Part shown: positions 47,410 through 58,500 of the stretch, in pieces
How positions within the stretch are numbered: the first letter of the stretch is position 1
Layout: each line of letters starts with the position of its first letter
Source: Patiria pectinifera
Taxonomy: Eukaryota; Echinodermata; Asteroidea; Valvatida; Asterinidae
Direction of reading: 5' to 3'
Length of the DNA: 64,000 nt
NCBI GenBank assembly: GCA_029964075.1
Contig: CM057147.1
Location: 26,991,513 to 27,055,512, forward strand
Position numbers and translations under genes: made by a program
Notes under the pieces: model-generated
The model's input: only the letters and a program-made list of their open reading frames with translations
Told to the model about the DNA's origin: nothing
Databases searched by the model: none

Positions 47410-47713
47410 GTTACAAATGAACGCACAAAATGTTTACTCGTGTCTTACCGAGCAATCTAAAACCACTACAGGGACAAAGGGAAAGACAACGCCATGTCCT
47501 CGAGAGTTATGTAAAACACGAATGTGTGCGCCATCCTGTGTTGTGTCTGGTTATTTAACTTTTGTTACAATGAACGCTCAAAACGTTTACTCGTGTCTTA
47601 CCAGGCAATCTAAAACCACTACAGGGACAAAGGGAAAGACAACGCCATGTCCTCGAGAGTTATGTAAAACGCGAATGTGTGCACCATCCTGTGTTGTGTC
47701 TGGTTTGAACCTC
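47410..47713 (+). repeat. 153-bp tandem duplication in an open reading frame
   Basis: GTTACAAATGAACGC (47410) and GTTACAATGAACGC (47564) begin two nearly identical units. A continuous frame from 47357 to 47752 (131 aa) reads through both; each unit encodes MNAQNVYSCLT ... CPRELCKTRMCAPSC with five Cys, after a hydrophobic N-terminus. A related but non-open fragment is at about 60007-60080. Real gene status is uncertain. Confidence 0.85.
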
Positions 47714-47858
47714 TTTCCCCAATACCGACACAATAACTACGGTTGCTATTGAGACTGGTTAATACTGAACTAGTTTCCAGGCAGATACAACAAAGATATC
47801 TCTCTCTTTAACTATCTGACTCGGCTACTAGTAACTCCCTACTTCCTACAACATTGAA

Positions 47859-48228
47859 TAGTGGTGTGCATTTGCGGGAAGTACAGAAACTGGGTACCTG
47901 CAAAAGAAACCCAAACCCCAAAATTCAAATCCAGGAAGTTGTCTGAAGGGCTTTATAGCTTTGCGGGTTAAACTGCAACTTTCGCGAGCGTTATCTGTCA
48001 CGCGTTAAAACGCACATAAACGTGAAATCTGTGCTGGTTTTCCATGCAGTCTGGTTTTTATTTTGAAAATTCCCCAGAAATGGCGTTCAAAACCTTGCTT
48101 TTTCATTGTCTGAGAAGTTACTAAGCCATTTGTCAAGTTGGTTACGGGTACCCGATCCCATAATCTGGAACCGGTTCCCGACACCAACTGTCTGGTACTC
48201 GGGTACCCGATTCAGATGCACACCCCTA
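47859..48228. repeat. hAT-like MITE, copy 1
   Basis: Left TAGTGGTGTGCATTTGCGG, right GATGCACACCCCTA; the interior has GGGTACCCGA motifs and a segment close to 52912-53045. No matching 8-bp duplication. Confidence 0.65.
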
Positions 48229-48439
48229 TCAAACAAATCAAAGCAAGTTAGGTTTATATTACTAATTGTCAAGTTTTCCAGAAAGCCAAATACATGTACT
48301 ACAGTGAGGAGAAGGGGCTACATTATTAAACATTAGTCATACTTTTGATATTTCATTGATTCACAGCAAAAAAATGCACTATGATAAAGAACGGTTGTCA
48401 TGAATGCATGAGTCATTATTAGGGGTCTGGAGGCCAAAA

Positions 48440-48635
48440 TTGTACCAAAATTGCATTGAATTGCAAAATCCAACACCATATGGTAAACTCTACACCCAAA
48501 CTGTTGGACTCTGATTATGGTGGTATGCCTGACCCCATGTAAAGCATAATCAGTTTACTGGTGCAGTACTCACTCCAACAAATTCCAACAAAACATGCAG
48601 TTGGATTTTGATGGGTTGGGGGTAGTTAGGGTTAA
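48440..48635 (-). repeat. Dispersed MITE with TTAACCC ends, copy 4 (reverse)
   Basis: TCCAACACCATATGGTAAAC, CAAACTGTTGGACTCTG and GGTAGTTAGGGTTAA; closest to copy 3. Confidence 0.65.
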
Positions 48636-49008
48636 TCAATCCAGTTGAGAATGAGCTCTCAAATGACAGCATCAAAGGACTAAAAATGAGACGCTGAAAA
48701 TGTTGGCGTATTGTCAAAAACTGACTGCGGACGGAGCAATAATTCAGAAACTCCAATTGTATCAAAGGAATCGTAGTTATGTTAAAACCCGGCTAGGCAA
48801 ATTTGGAAAATGCTTTGAATATGAATTTTAGGTTGGATTTTAACTTGTTTCAGTACAGCACTACAGACACTGAAGCCTTGTGGCTAATTGTATACAAGTG
48901 GCAATGGGCAAGGAGCTATATGTAGGCTGGGTGTTTTGTTTTTTAATTTCCCACAAGAAATGTTCTTTTACAAAGAGCTAAAGGGATTTTCATAGCCATT
49001 CATTAATA

Positions 49009-49373
49009 TTAAAGGCATATAGGATATTTGCTTTTCATGTATTTTGTTCGTTTGCAATAATAACGCCACTCAAACCCACAGAAGAATGTTCAAAAACTAA
49101 GCTGTTTAAGTTTCAGCTCAGTGGATATTACCCTTTTGAGAAAACAGTGACAAATCATGCACGATTTCCTCTATAGCACCCTTTATTTCCAGAAATCAGT
49201 TAATTGCTGATCGTTGGAATCACCTACATTTCTTGATTTCTTCTAAATGACAGCAAGCCAGACGTAATAATTTCACGGGGTGTTTAGTACCAGTACAATC
49301 TCTAATCCAAGTGAGCTTTTTGATAATAATTTGGTAGGTTGCTTATGGGATATATGATCCTATATGCCTTTAA
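49009..49373. repeat. MITE TTAAAGGCATATAGGAT
   Basis: TTAAAGGCATATAGGAT at the left and its complement ATCCTATATGCCTTTAA at the right. The left end resembles the 7214 family (AAGG.ATATA ... ATTTGCTTTT). Confidence 0.75.
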
Positions 49374-49991
49374 GTCTCCTAAAATGCTTCACAAAGGTTC
49401 CAATTTCCAGTGTACGATTATTTTTTACTAAAAAAAGATTTGTTGTTGTTCGGAACATGTTTTCTTTTAGATGACGCCTGCCAAAATTTCCAAATAACTC
49501 CAAACCCAAGTGAGTACAGCCATTGCCAAATGTACGTGTACAAACTACTGTAATTTGGTCATCAACTGCACTTTACATTCCAATATAAAAATCACAACAG
49601 GTATTTCATGTTTAAACTATCAAGTAAATAATATTCAAAATAACAAAACAAAAGCACCTGAAACATAAAAGGCTGCCATTCGTTAATGAAATTTTAAATG
49701 ATCGATTATTTGCTGCATCACTACAAATAGAGCAGGTTACTCTCAAGTCATTTTAGAAGAATTGTTTTTACTTACCCAAAGGTAAAACCAGGACATTAGT
49801 TTGGCACAACATTAATTTGAAAATTGAAAGTCACTCCGTAGTCTTTTCAGACGTTCTAAAGTTTCCCGTCTGGAAGGGGGCCTGGCAATAACACGTGCTC
49901 ACTGTTGGTCGTAGCCAAATAATAGACCTAATGCACTGCAGGTGTCTCAGAGGCTGGTTCCTTGTTATTATAGTTTAGAAATAATTTAGTA

Positions 49992-50141
49992 ACAAAAATT
50001 CCACTTTTCTTGGAAATGCCAGCACACCCGGTGCCATGATTTCACAGGATGCTTGCGACTCACTTGCAGTCCAGTAAGGTATTTCATAATAATTAGCTAG
50101 TTTTGTTGTTTGATGTTTGCAAATGTTGTATATTCCCTTTA
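49992..50141. repeat. Partial copy of the 7214 MITE
   Basis: Matches the right third of the 7214 element: CCATGATTTCACAGGATGC, CAGTCCAGTAAGGTATTTC and GCAAATGTTGTATATTCCC. Confidence 0.75.
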
Positions 50142-50499
50142 AGTGTCAGTGACGTACACACTGCACTATAACTGGTTCTCCGCTAAGTCTTTCTACAAAA
50201 CATGCAATGTTTCTTACCCCCAAAAAGTTATGGCTTAGCAGTCAGCCAAAGTTGGTCCGGTACCCAACATATGATCATTCGGTCATCTGGCATGATCCAT
50301 CAACGTTGCTGTTAGAATCATTGAGATCAGAGCATTATCTGCCGACAGCACTGGGCAACTTTCCTCATGATGGACAAGCGTCAGAGAAATGATCATCTCA
50401 CTAATTAACGTCTTAGTGCATGCAAACTGGTCATCATGAAGCGACGTCAGGCAGACTGAAAAAATCAGGATTAGCGCCTGCCTTACAATGCAGGACCCC

Positions 50500-50720
50500 A
50501 ACTCTACCCCTACCAAATAATTAGAACCCATATCTGCACTTGCCATATCACCCCCACTTGCCTCTCTCCACCCAGGAGCATAAATGGGTACCAGCATTAA
50601 CTGGGGAGTAACCTGCGATGGACTAGCATCCCATCCAGGGGGAGTAGAAATATTCTCTGTCGTTTCCTTCTACTGAAACCAGAGATAAACGCCGGCCTGA
50701 TGGGCCACATATCTGCAGCC
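50500..50720 (+). repeat. SINE-like 3' domain
   Basis: CTGCGATGGACTAGCATCCC, CATCCAGGGGGAGTAG and GCCGGCCTGATGGGCC look like a body domain I associate with marine-invertebrate SINEs. No B box was seen upstream. Confidence 0.4.
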
Positions 50721-52523
50721 TCAAGTTGGATGTTTCAAAACCTTGGCTTCGTTCCAGCTTCGGCTGTCCACACCACATGGAAACACTATACACTCTGGCA
50801 TCATACATTTATTATGTTATTTGTATGCAGGTTCTGATTGCAGAACATGCACCCACACTGAGCCACAGTCCAGTAAGTAAGGCCTCTAAAATCGGCCTGT
50901 GCCACAGCTGGGAAACAAAGCCGGGGTTTCGTAAACCTCCCAAGTGCTCTGTTTGTAACTTGTCTGTTCGTCTAGTGATGTACTCAACAATTTTTGTTTT
51001 AAAACCATTTAATAGCCCTCCCAATTAGGACCAGCAGAAATGGTTCTACCGACAGGCCTCAAAACCAACCCCTTAATACTTCACATCATTCTCAATCAAG
51101 GCTTCATTGTCATCGTAAAACTTTGCTAGAAAACATGTAAACCACCTGATTTCAAGTATTTTCCTACGTATATATACACACATAAACAGTAAGAGAATCT
51201 ACACAGAATAACTATAAATTATCAGAATATATATATAAATATACCGATTGGATGCGACGCCTGGGTTGTGAAGCCGCAGGAGAGAACACAAAAGACAAGA
51301 CGTGTAACTTTCTTCCCCCATCTGCAGCGGAATCGAAGCACTCCGTTCAGGTAATTATCAGAACCGTGTCGGTTTGAAATTCACATTGACCCGAGAACAC
51401 CGATCACTTTGACGACAATGGCATTAGCGTGAACAAATTACAGCAAATCAAATAGACGCACGTTTATGGATTTCTTGGCCAATCTCTTACATGTACGTAA
51501 TGCCGGGTTCGACTATAGATTTAATAAACACCTTGTAAAATCATTTTTTTTCCCCCAGAGTTCTACTGTGCAACTTCCTCTGTTCCCATCGCCAAGCCCT
51601 GAAGATAAGCTTCCATGCCAACGATTCATTCCGTTTACGGTGCACTCTCCAAGATTTTGATTTTCAGGGTCAATTTTGAAACCCCAGATAACAATACATG
51701 TATTTTTCCATACTGCTGGCTTCACAAATTACCTCCAGACTAGCGAGTCAACACATTCCAAATTTACACAAAAAACAACAAAAAAAAACCACAAAAACTG
51801 AAATAGTTTCAGTCCCTGACTCGCCGCTTGTACTTTACATGTCATTCCCAACGGTCCAAACACACATTTCAGTAGTCCCTGCTCGTCGCAACACGCAGCC
51901 TCTGTGGCGTCCCCTCGATTCCAGAGACGCTATCCCATTAATTCCATGGCTTCCCATGATGCTTTGCAGGAAAAAAAATGTCGTCAACACTTCCTCGGCA
52001 AAGTAATAATTACACTAGTTTTTAAAGCAACACATTGTGAAGTGGTGTGTCTCTTCGCTGTTTGCAATCCATTACACACACCCGGCTGAAAAACTTTTGA
52101 AGATGTTTGTTTTTGTTCACATATCCAACCAAGACCCTCTGAAGAAATGGCGGCCTCCTTATCCGCGACAACCATCTGTGTATCCATGGCAACAGGCATG
52201 CTCCAAACGTCACCTTTAAGGAGGCGAGCGCATGCCAGCATTTGTGAGATACATCCAAGCACTGTTCTTCAAACCGTTGAACTCTCAACGTTCACATGCT
52301 GTCGGGCTAACAAACACCGGCAGTCCAAATTCCTTGCAAGAAGGGTCCACATTTTTTGTCCGGTTAAGCAGGAGGACATGTCTTCGGGTTTGAAGCGGGA
52401 GACGGCTCAAGGTATGATGGGTCCATGGAGGCCTGTGATTGCCTTTATATGCAGGACAAGGGAGCAAGATGTTTTTTGTTTGTTTTCTTTTTCTTTTTAC
52501 ACAGGATGCAGTTTGGCCTTCTG
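50721..52523 (-). other. Probable SPPL3 3' UTR and flank
   Basis: No coding signal seen. SPPL3 mRNAs often have long 3' UTRs, so part of this may be transcribed on the minus strand. I saw no minus-strand AATAAA close to the stop. Confidence 0.35.
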
Positions 52524-52592
52524 TCATACCTCGGTGTACTTGTTGGTCGGGCCTTTGATGAACGGCTCGTGCCACATGCGCTTCAGGTCACC
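52524..52592 (-). CDS. SPPL3 terminal exon
   Basis: Acceptor TTCACAG (plus-strand 52593-52599), stop TGA at 52524-52526. Encodes [19 protein letters not shown] and TEV; the cytosolic tail. Confidence 0.94.
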   Translation of the reverse strand, partial: GDLKRMWHEPFIKGPTNKYTEV

Positions 52593-55500
52593 CTGTGAAT
52601 AGGGGAGGGAACATGAATCAGTGAAATGAAAAGGAAGAGCTTGGAAGCTGTGCAACCAACCAGTACCTAGTAGTAGGTGTGGGAGAGTTGTAGGCTAGGG
52701 GTGTGCATTCAGGTGTAGTACGGGAACCGGGTACCCGATTAAAAAACAATCACGGGTATCCGGGTACCCGTTAAAAAAACCCAACCCCAAAAACAAAATC
52801 TTGGAAGAAGTTCTTGTTGAGATCGTTCATAAATGTTCGCACGATAATACTACTTACTGTACATCGGCGCGTCAATACAGCAAGATACAAGTGTGTACAG
52901 TGAGCTTTATAGCTTTACGGTGTAAACTGCAACTTTTGCGAGTGTCATAAACATGAAATGTTTTGTTTTCCCATGTAGCCTGGTTTTCTTTGTGCAAATT
53001 TCGCACAAAATAACATTGCTTTTTCATTGTCCGAGAAGTTACTACATAATTTGTAAAGTTGGTTACTGGCACCCGTAATCCCGTAATCTGGAACCAGTTC
53101 CTGACATCAGTGGTCGGGTACTCAGGGACCCGGTTCCGATGCACAGCCCTAGAGAGTTGGTTTTCCAGCTTGTCTACTAATGAAACAACTGATGTTTCAT
53201 TACACTTTGGGACTTCATTAAATCGCCACTAGCTACCTAAGACTTGAAGGTCTGCATGGTGGAAAGCCAAAAGATCTAAGGTTTGCAGTAGCACCATGTA
53301 CTCAAATCTCTTTTGTGACTGTGTGGTTCTAAAAAAGAACCGGTTTGGTAACATGATGTATCAGACAATATGCTCTGTCTGTCTTCAGGAGACTGGTGAA
53401 GGGCTCAAGCCACTAGCTAGATAATTTAGGTGGTTCATATCTTGAGAGCCGAAGTTTATGCGATTCTTTAGAAACCTGTTACATACGGTAACTGTTAGCA
53501 AGTTTTTTTCCGCTATAGTTAGCCAAGATTCTCTGCCTGTGAAATAGGACTGTCTATTTTCAAATAATTTAGTATTCGATTATTTCAAACTGCGATTGAC
53601 CGAATATGGCATCTGACAATAAAGCGCACAACATTACGATTAAAATAGCGTAACAGTGATGTGTGAGTGGGTAATTTTTTTTCTTTGAATATTCAAACCG
53701 TCAAAAAAAGTATTCAAATATTTGGTCGATGATTGACTTTTCAGGACAGCTCTACTGTGAAAAGAAGAGCCAAGTAATTGGGCCTTTTGAAATTCAGCCC
53801 AAATGCTGTTGAAAGACACATCAATACCTGCGTCTCCTATCAGACCGATACAGTACATGATGCAACTTTTAATTCACCTTTTCATTCTGTCGGCTGTACA
53901 ACAAAGTGGCATATTGTGTACACTGCAACACCGCAAATGCAAGGGCGAATTTCGTGCGATAGTCCCACGACTGCTTTGTAGAGCACATGCCTAGTAGACT
54001 ATCGCACAGGTAACCCGTGTTAGTCGACTAGCATGCGCATTTACCCCGTGTTTGAATCCTCACGTTCGCGCTTAGTTAATAGCAAAACTACGGCACTTGA
54101 TGAAGAATGGACCAGTAAGCATTTGGCTCTTGTTCATGAATATGTATGAGGTGTAGTGAATACATATATATTTGTTATACCTCTGTCTTGAATACTGTAT
54201 TTTCATTGGCCTAGAACGATCACGTGTTAAGTTTATAAAAAGTCATGGCACACTCCCTGAGGGACATCATGTACGTGATATCCCACAGGGAGTGTGCTAT
54301 GACTTTGTACGTACTGTACGTACGGTGTGAAACGCTTGTATCGTTGGTACTGTCGCTATTTTCGGCATGTTTTCACACATGAGTGGGAGCAGCGAACTAG
54401 CAGACGATCAGCTGTTTCGAGCACGGTACGCGACATGCATGTGAGTTGACGTTCGATTGTCATGATTGTTGTGTTTACTGCTGTTTGTTTTTGTGTTTTC
54501 AAAGTCCAAAGAATCCTAGACAGAGGTATAGCATAACAAAACAATTGTTGACTGCTGTGATGTGGGATATGACATTTTGAACACCCTCGGGGTGCATAGT
54601 TCGCCTCGGGTGTTCAAAACGTCATATCCCACATCACAGCAGTCAACAATTGTTAAATATATGTACACTTTCAGCCATTTTGCAGTACACTGAAACTATC
54701 CTATCGGTTGCTTTGTTGTGAAACTGATAATTTGGACTGGACTTGAGAGATGTCTTGGTGCTCACCTTGAGATAGGCCATTAGGAGCAGAGGCAGGAGAG
54801 TGAATGGGACAAGATACAGCAGGGCGGGCTGGGCTGCTTTGTAGACCTCAGAGGAAACTGTCGCAGTCAAGAGACCTACAGAAACAAGTGAAAATGTAAT
54901 CAAAGGTAATAACAAATAATATAACTGACATACAGATCCTTGTCATTTGATTGGTGGAACTCATATCACATGACATTCATTATTACTCCCATTCACGCCG
55001 GGGCTCAAAAAGTTCCATTCGCCCATGGGGAATGGGATTTACTGTTCAACAGTTAGGATCTTCCTTGTTCCATGGCGCGGTATTTGTGTGCAAATGCATG
55101 CTGGTGTGCGCATTGAGCATTACGCGTATTGTTCCCAAGAGACAGTAGCTAAGGAGTTGGGTTCAAACATTTTGTAAAGGGGTGGTTTGATAGACAGAAA
55201 TACATTTCCCACTAATTTTGTTTTGAAATAGAAGTTCATTTGAACTGTAAATCAAATGACAAGGATCTATATGCCAGTTATATAAAACAAATATTGAGTG
55301 GCTTTAAATTGTGAAATGGGAGGAAAATTATCACTCGGTAAAATCTGGACTTTTCAATTCGCCTCGTGCAACAGAAAAGTCCAGATTTTACCTTACGATA
55401 ATATTCCTCCCATTCCACTCTGAGCTGCTCAATGTTTGTAGAGTGATGCATATCACAACTCAGTGTTTGCTGTTGAGTACATCACAATTGCATCACAAGT

Positions 55501-58500
55501 GCATCACAAGTCCCTAACAAGTCCTCCAGTCTTAAGTCAAGTCCCAAGCTATTCAATGACCTATGACACAAGCACTCCATTGGTTTTGTTCACCCCTTAG
55601 TTGCTTGTGACTGGACTTGTGAAGGTACCGGGGTACTTGTGATTTACTTTTGACCAGAATTGTGACAGACTTGTGATGGACTCGACTACAACAATGTTAC
55701 GACGTTTACTTTTCATGTGTTCATCCCAATACGCGCTCGCATCTAGCAACACGTGTTCTTTTTTGTGCCCCGTAAACAAGATGGTGTATTTTGCCGTGAA
55801 AGTGTTATTGGGGCATGGGCCCGATTTCACAGCGCTGCTTAACAGTTAGCAGAAAAGTTGTGCTTAGCATAACAGACAAATTTGCTAACCTTAAGCACTA
55901 TTTCACGGCATGGATGTGCTAATGGTGGTGCGTGCATGGAGATTTCTATTATTTCGCCACTGATTTAAGCAAATTTTTCTTCCGAAGTAAGCCTGTCTTA
56001 TGCTGTGCTTATGCTTACGGTCTCCATGAAATAGTCACCAAGGGGCTCCCTGCGCCAACAAAAGAGGGTGCCCTTTTACCTAGCAATGACGTCCCATGGG
56101 CGGGACACATACATTTCACTGGTTGACGCAAGCGCACCTTTCCTTGTGTGTGACCATTTGCAGTCAGGCAAGATGGCATCGTTCAGTCACCCCCAACTGT
56201 ACTTTCTTTGCCGGTAAGGGGGTACTTGTGAACGGAGCGGATAGCTGGACTCACCCACAAAATAACCAATCAGTGAGCAGTGGAAGTAAGTGACCCTATG
56301 GGTGAACCCGCTGGGGGCAAGGACGGGCGCAGCCTGGCCCCCCTCGGCCAACAGCCTCTTGTAGTTGTCGTAGCGCATGACGAAGCACAGGAGCAGGCCC
56401 GGCATGACGATGTCGCCGAGACCCAGCATTGAGAAGTGACCAGCGTTCTGGGCACTGCTGCAGAGGATAAACAGAGTTAGACCAAGAAAAGCTTCAGACC
56501 AAAGCCACTGACGAATGCAAACTGTAAAAATAATATCAGACTTTATTTCCAAAGTCCTACAAGATGTGTTCATCACTAGTCGTACAGCATGTCTCAAAGA
56601 AATGAAGCAGTCAAAGAAAAAAAAATTCTGAGGAAACTAAATCGTTTATTTTTCATTAAATAGTTTTTGTAAAAAAACTTACCAAGAGATGATAGAGTGT
56701 TTCTTTACCGTTGACAGGATTTTTTGTTTCGTGTGATTTGAAACTTTTGATTAACAGTTTAAAATGGCAAAGCTTGTAGAGACACTCAAAAACTGTTTGG
56801 GCCACTTTTCAGATTATCTGGTATCTAATGAAAGGCATTCACACACCTTCTTGGTATGCGAATGCCTTTCATTAGATTAGCAGATAATCTAAAAAGTGGC
56901 CCAACTTGGAATTCAAGTCCTTTCGTTTCATTAGCTGCATCTCTGGACTGGAATGTCCAAATGAGATGGGATAAAGACCATTGTGTAGAGTATTTACTAC
57001 ACCTTCAGACTCTATAGATAAGTTTTGCAAAAATGAGAGTGATAGTATTTTTTAATACTTATTGATCGACTGCTACATTTTTATTGACACACGCTGTATA
57101 AGTCCCTCACAGGTCCCTCGCAAGTCCATCACAAGTTTGCACAAGTCTTCGCAAGTCAGTCAGTTCCCAAGTCAAATGAACAGCGCCAAATGCATTCCTT
57201 TTGTCTTTGTTCCTCCGGGCTGTTTACATGTGACTGGACTTGTGCACTGACTTGTCACTTACTAGCGATGGACTTGACTACACAAAACTGCAACAAATTA
57301 CTGCTCTGTGAAAAGAAATCAAATGTTAACATTTGAACATTTAATTCAAATATTTCAAAATAAGTCGTGTGCCTGTGGCTACATTCTGGTGGATTTACGA
57401 TGGATGTGGGAACGTTCGAGTTGTGCTGCAATATCACTAGGTGGCATATGAAGCCAACATATGCGACCGTGGGGCTGCTGATCAGACAGCAAGGCACATT
57501 GCCAACGAGTGCCCAATCAGAAAACTGGACGGTGGCATCGTACGTCTAGCCAGCTGTGACCCGATCGCGACACGGTGGTTGTCGGACATGGACCTTGACA
57601 TTTGATTCGGCGACCTTGACATTTGATTCAGCGCTGCATACGAGAGAGAGACTAGGTGGCACTGTTCATTGCAGAAATTTGTTTGTATGCCTTGTAAAGG
57701 GAATATACAACATTTGCTTTTGCTGCAATTTTCAGAAATGGATGGATTTGGGGGTTATGTATTTTATAGCAAATAGTGTTCCAGTGACCTGTCCAAAGTT
57801 TGTGTTCATAGATCCCGGAAAATAAAACAATAAAAAAATGCTGTTCATGTAGTCTGGTTCCCTGACCCTACTTCAGACAAAACAGAGCAATTTATAGTTG
57901 TCAGGGAATTGTCAGGTCAGGCAACCAGACTAGCTGGCTTGCACCCGTTCATTCATGGATAACCCATTGCAAACAAAACATGGACTAAGCAACTTTGGTA
58001 AATTAGGGGCAGTATTTGAAAAAAAGTCATTTTCTTCAATGATGGTTGTCCGACAATCATTGGTAATTGATACAAAAAAGTCCTCTTTTCTTGAAAATAA
58101 CAGCACACCAGGTGCCATGATTTCACAGGATGTTTGGGACTATTATTCACTTACAGTCAAGTAAGACAATTCAAAATAATTTGGTAGTTTTGCTTTTTGA
58201 TGTTTCCAAATGTTGTATAGGGCCTATTACCTTAACATCCATAAATCGGTATTGAATTAGTTTGTTAAAAAAGTGACTCTTCCCCATCTTACCCCTGAAT
58301 TTGTTCTCATAAAAATGTCATGAATTTGCAAATCCAATTCACAGCCAACCATTACAACAATTTTAACATCTGCTCATGATGAGAGTCCTCATCTACAGAC
58401 AGCAATTGAGTCCAGTTAACTGCATCATGTTCTCCTCGTGACAGCCTGATCAGACAACGGGACTCCCTCCTTGCAATACTATCCGACATGAAATTATTTC

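Noticed and set aside
50812..51028. Conserved-looking frames on both strands near 50.8-51.0 kb
   Set aside because: No domain, no splice context, and they follow a SINE-like body; probably another repeat.
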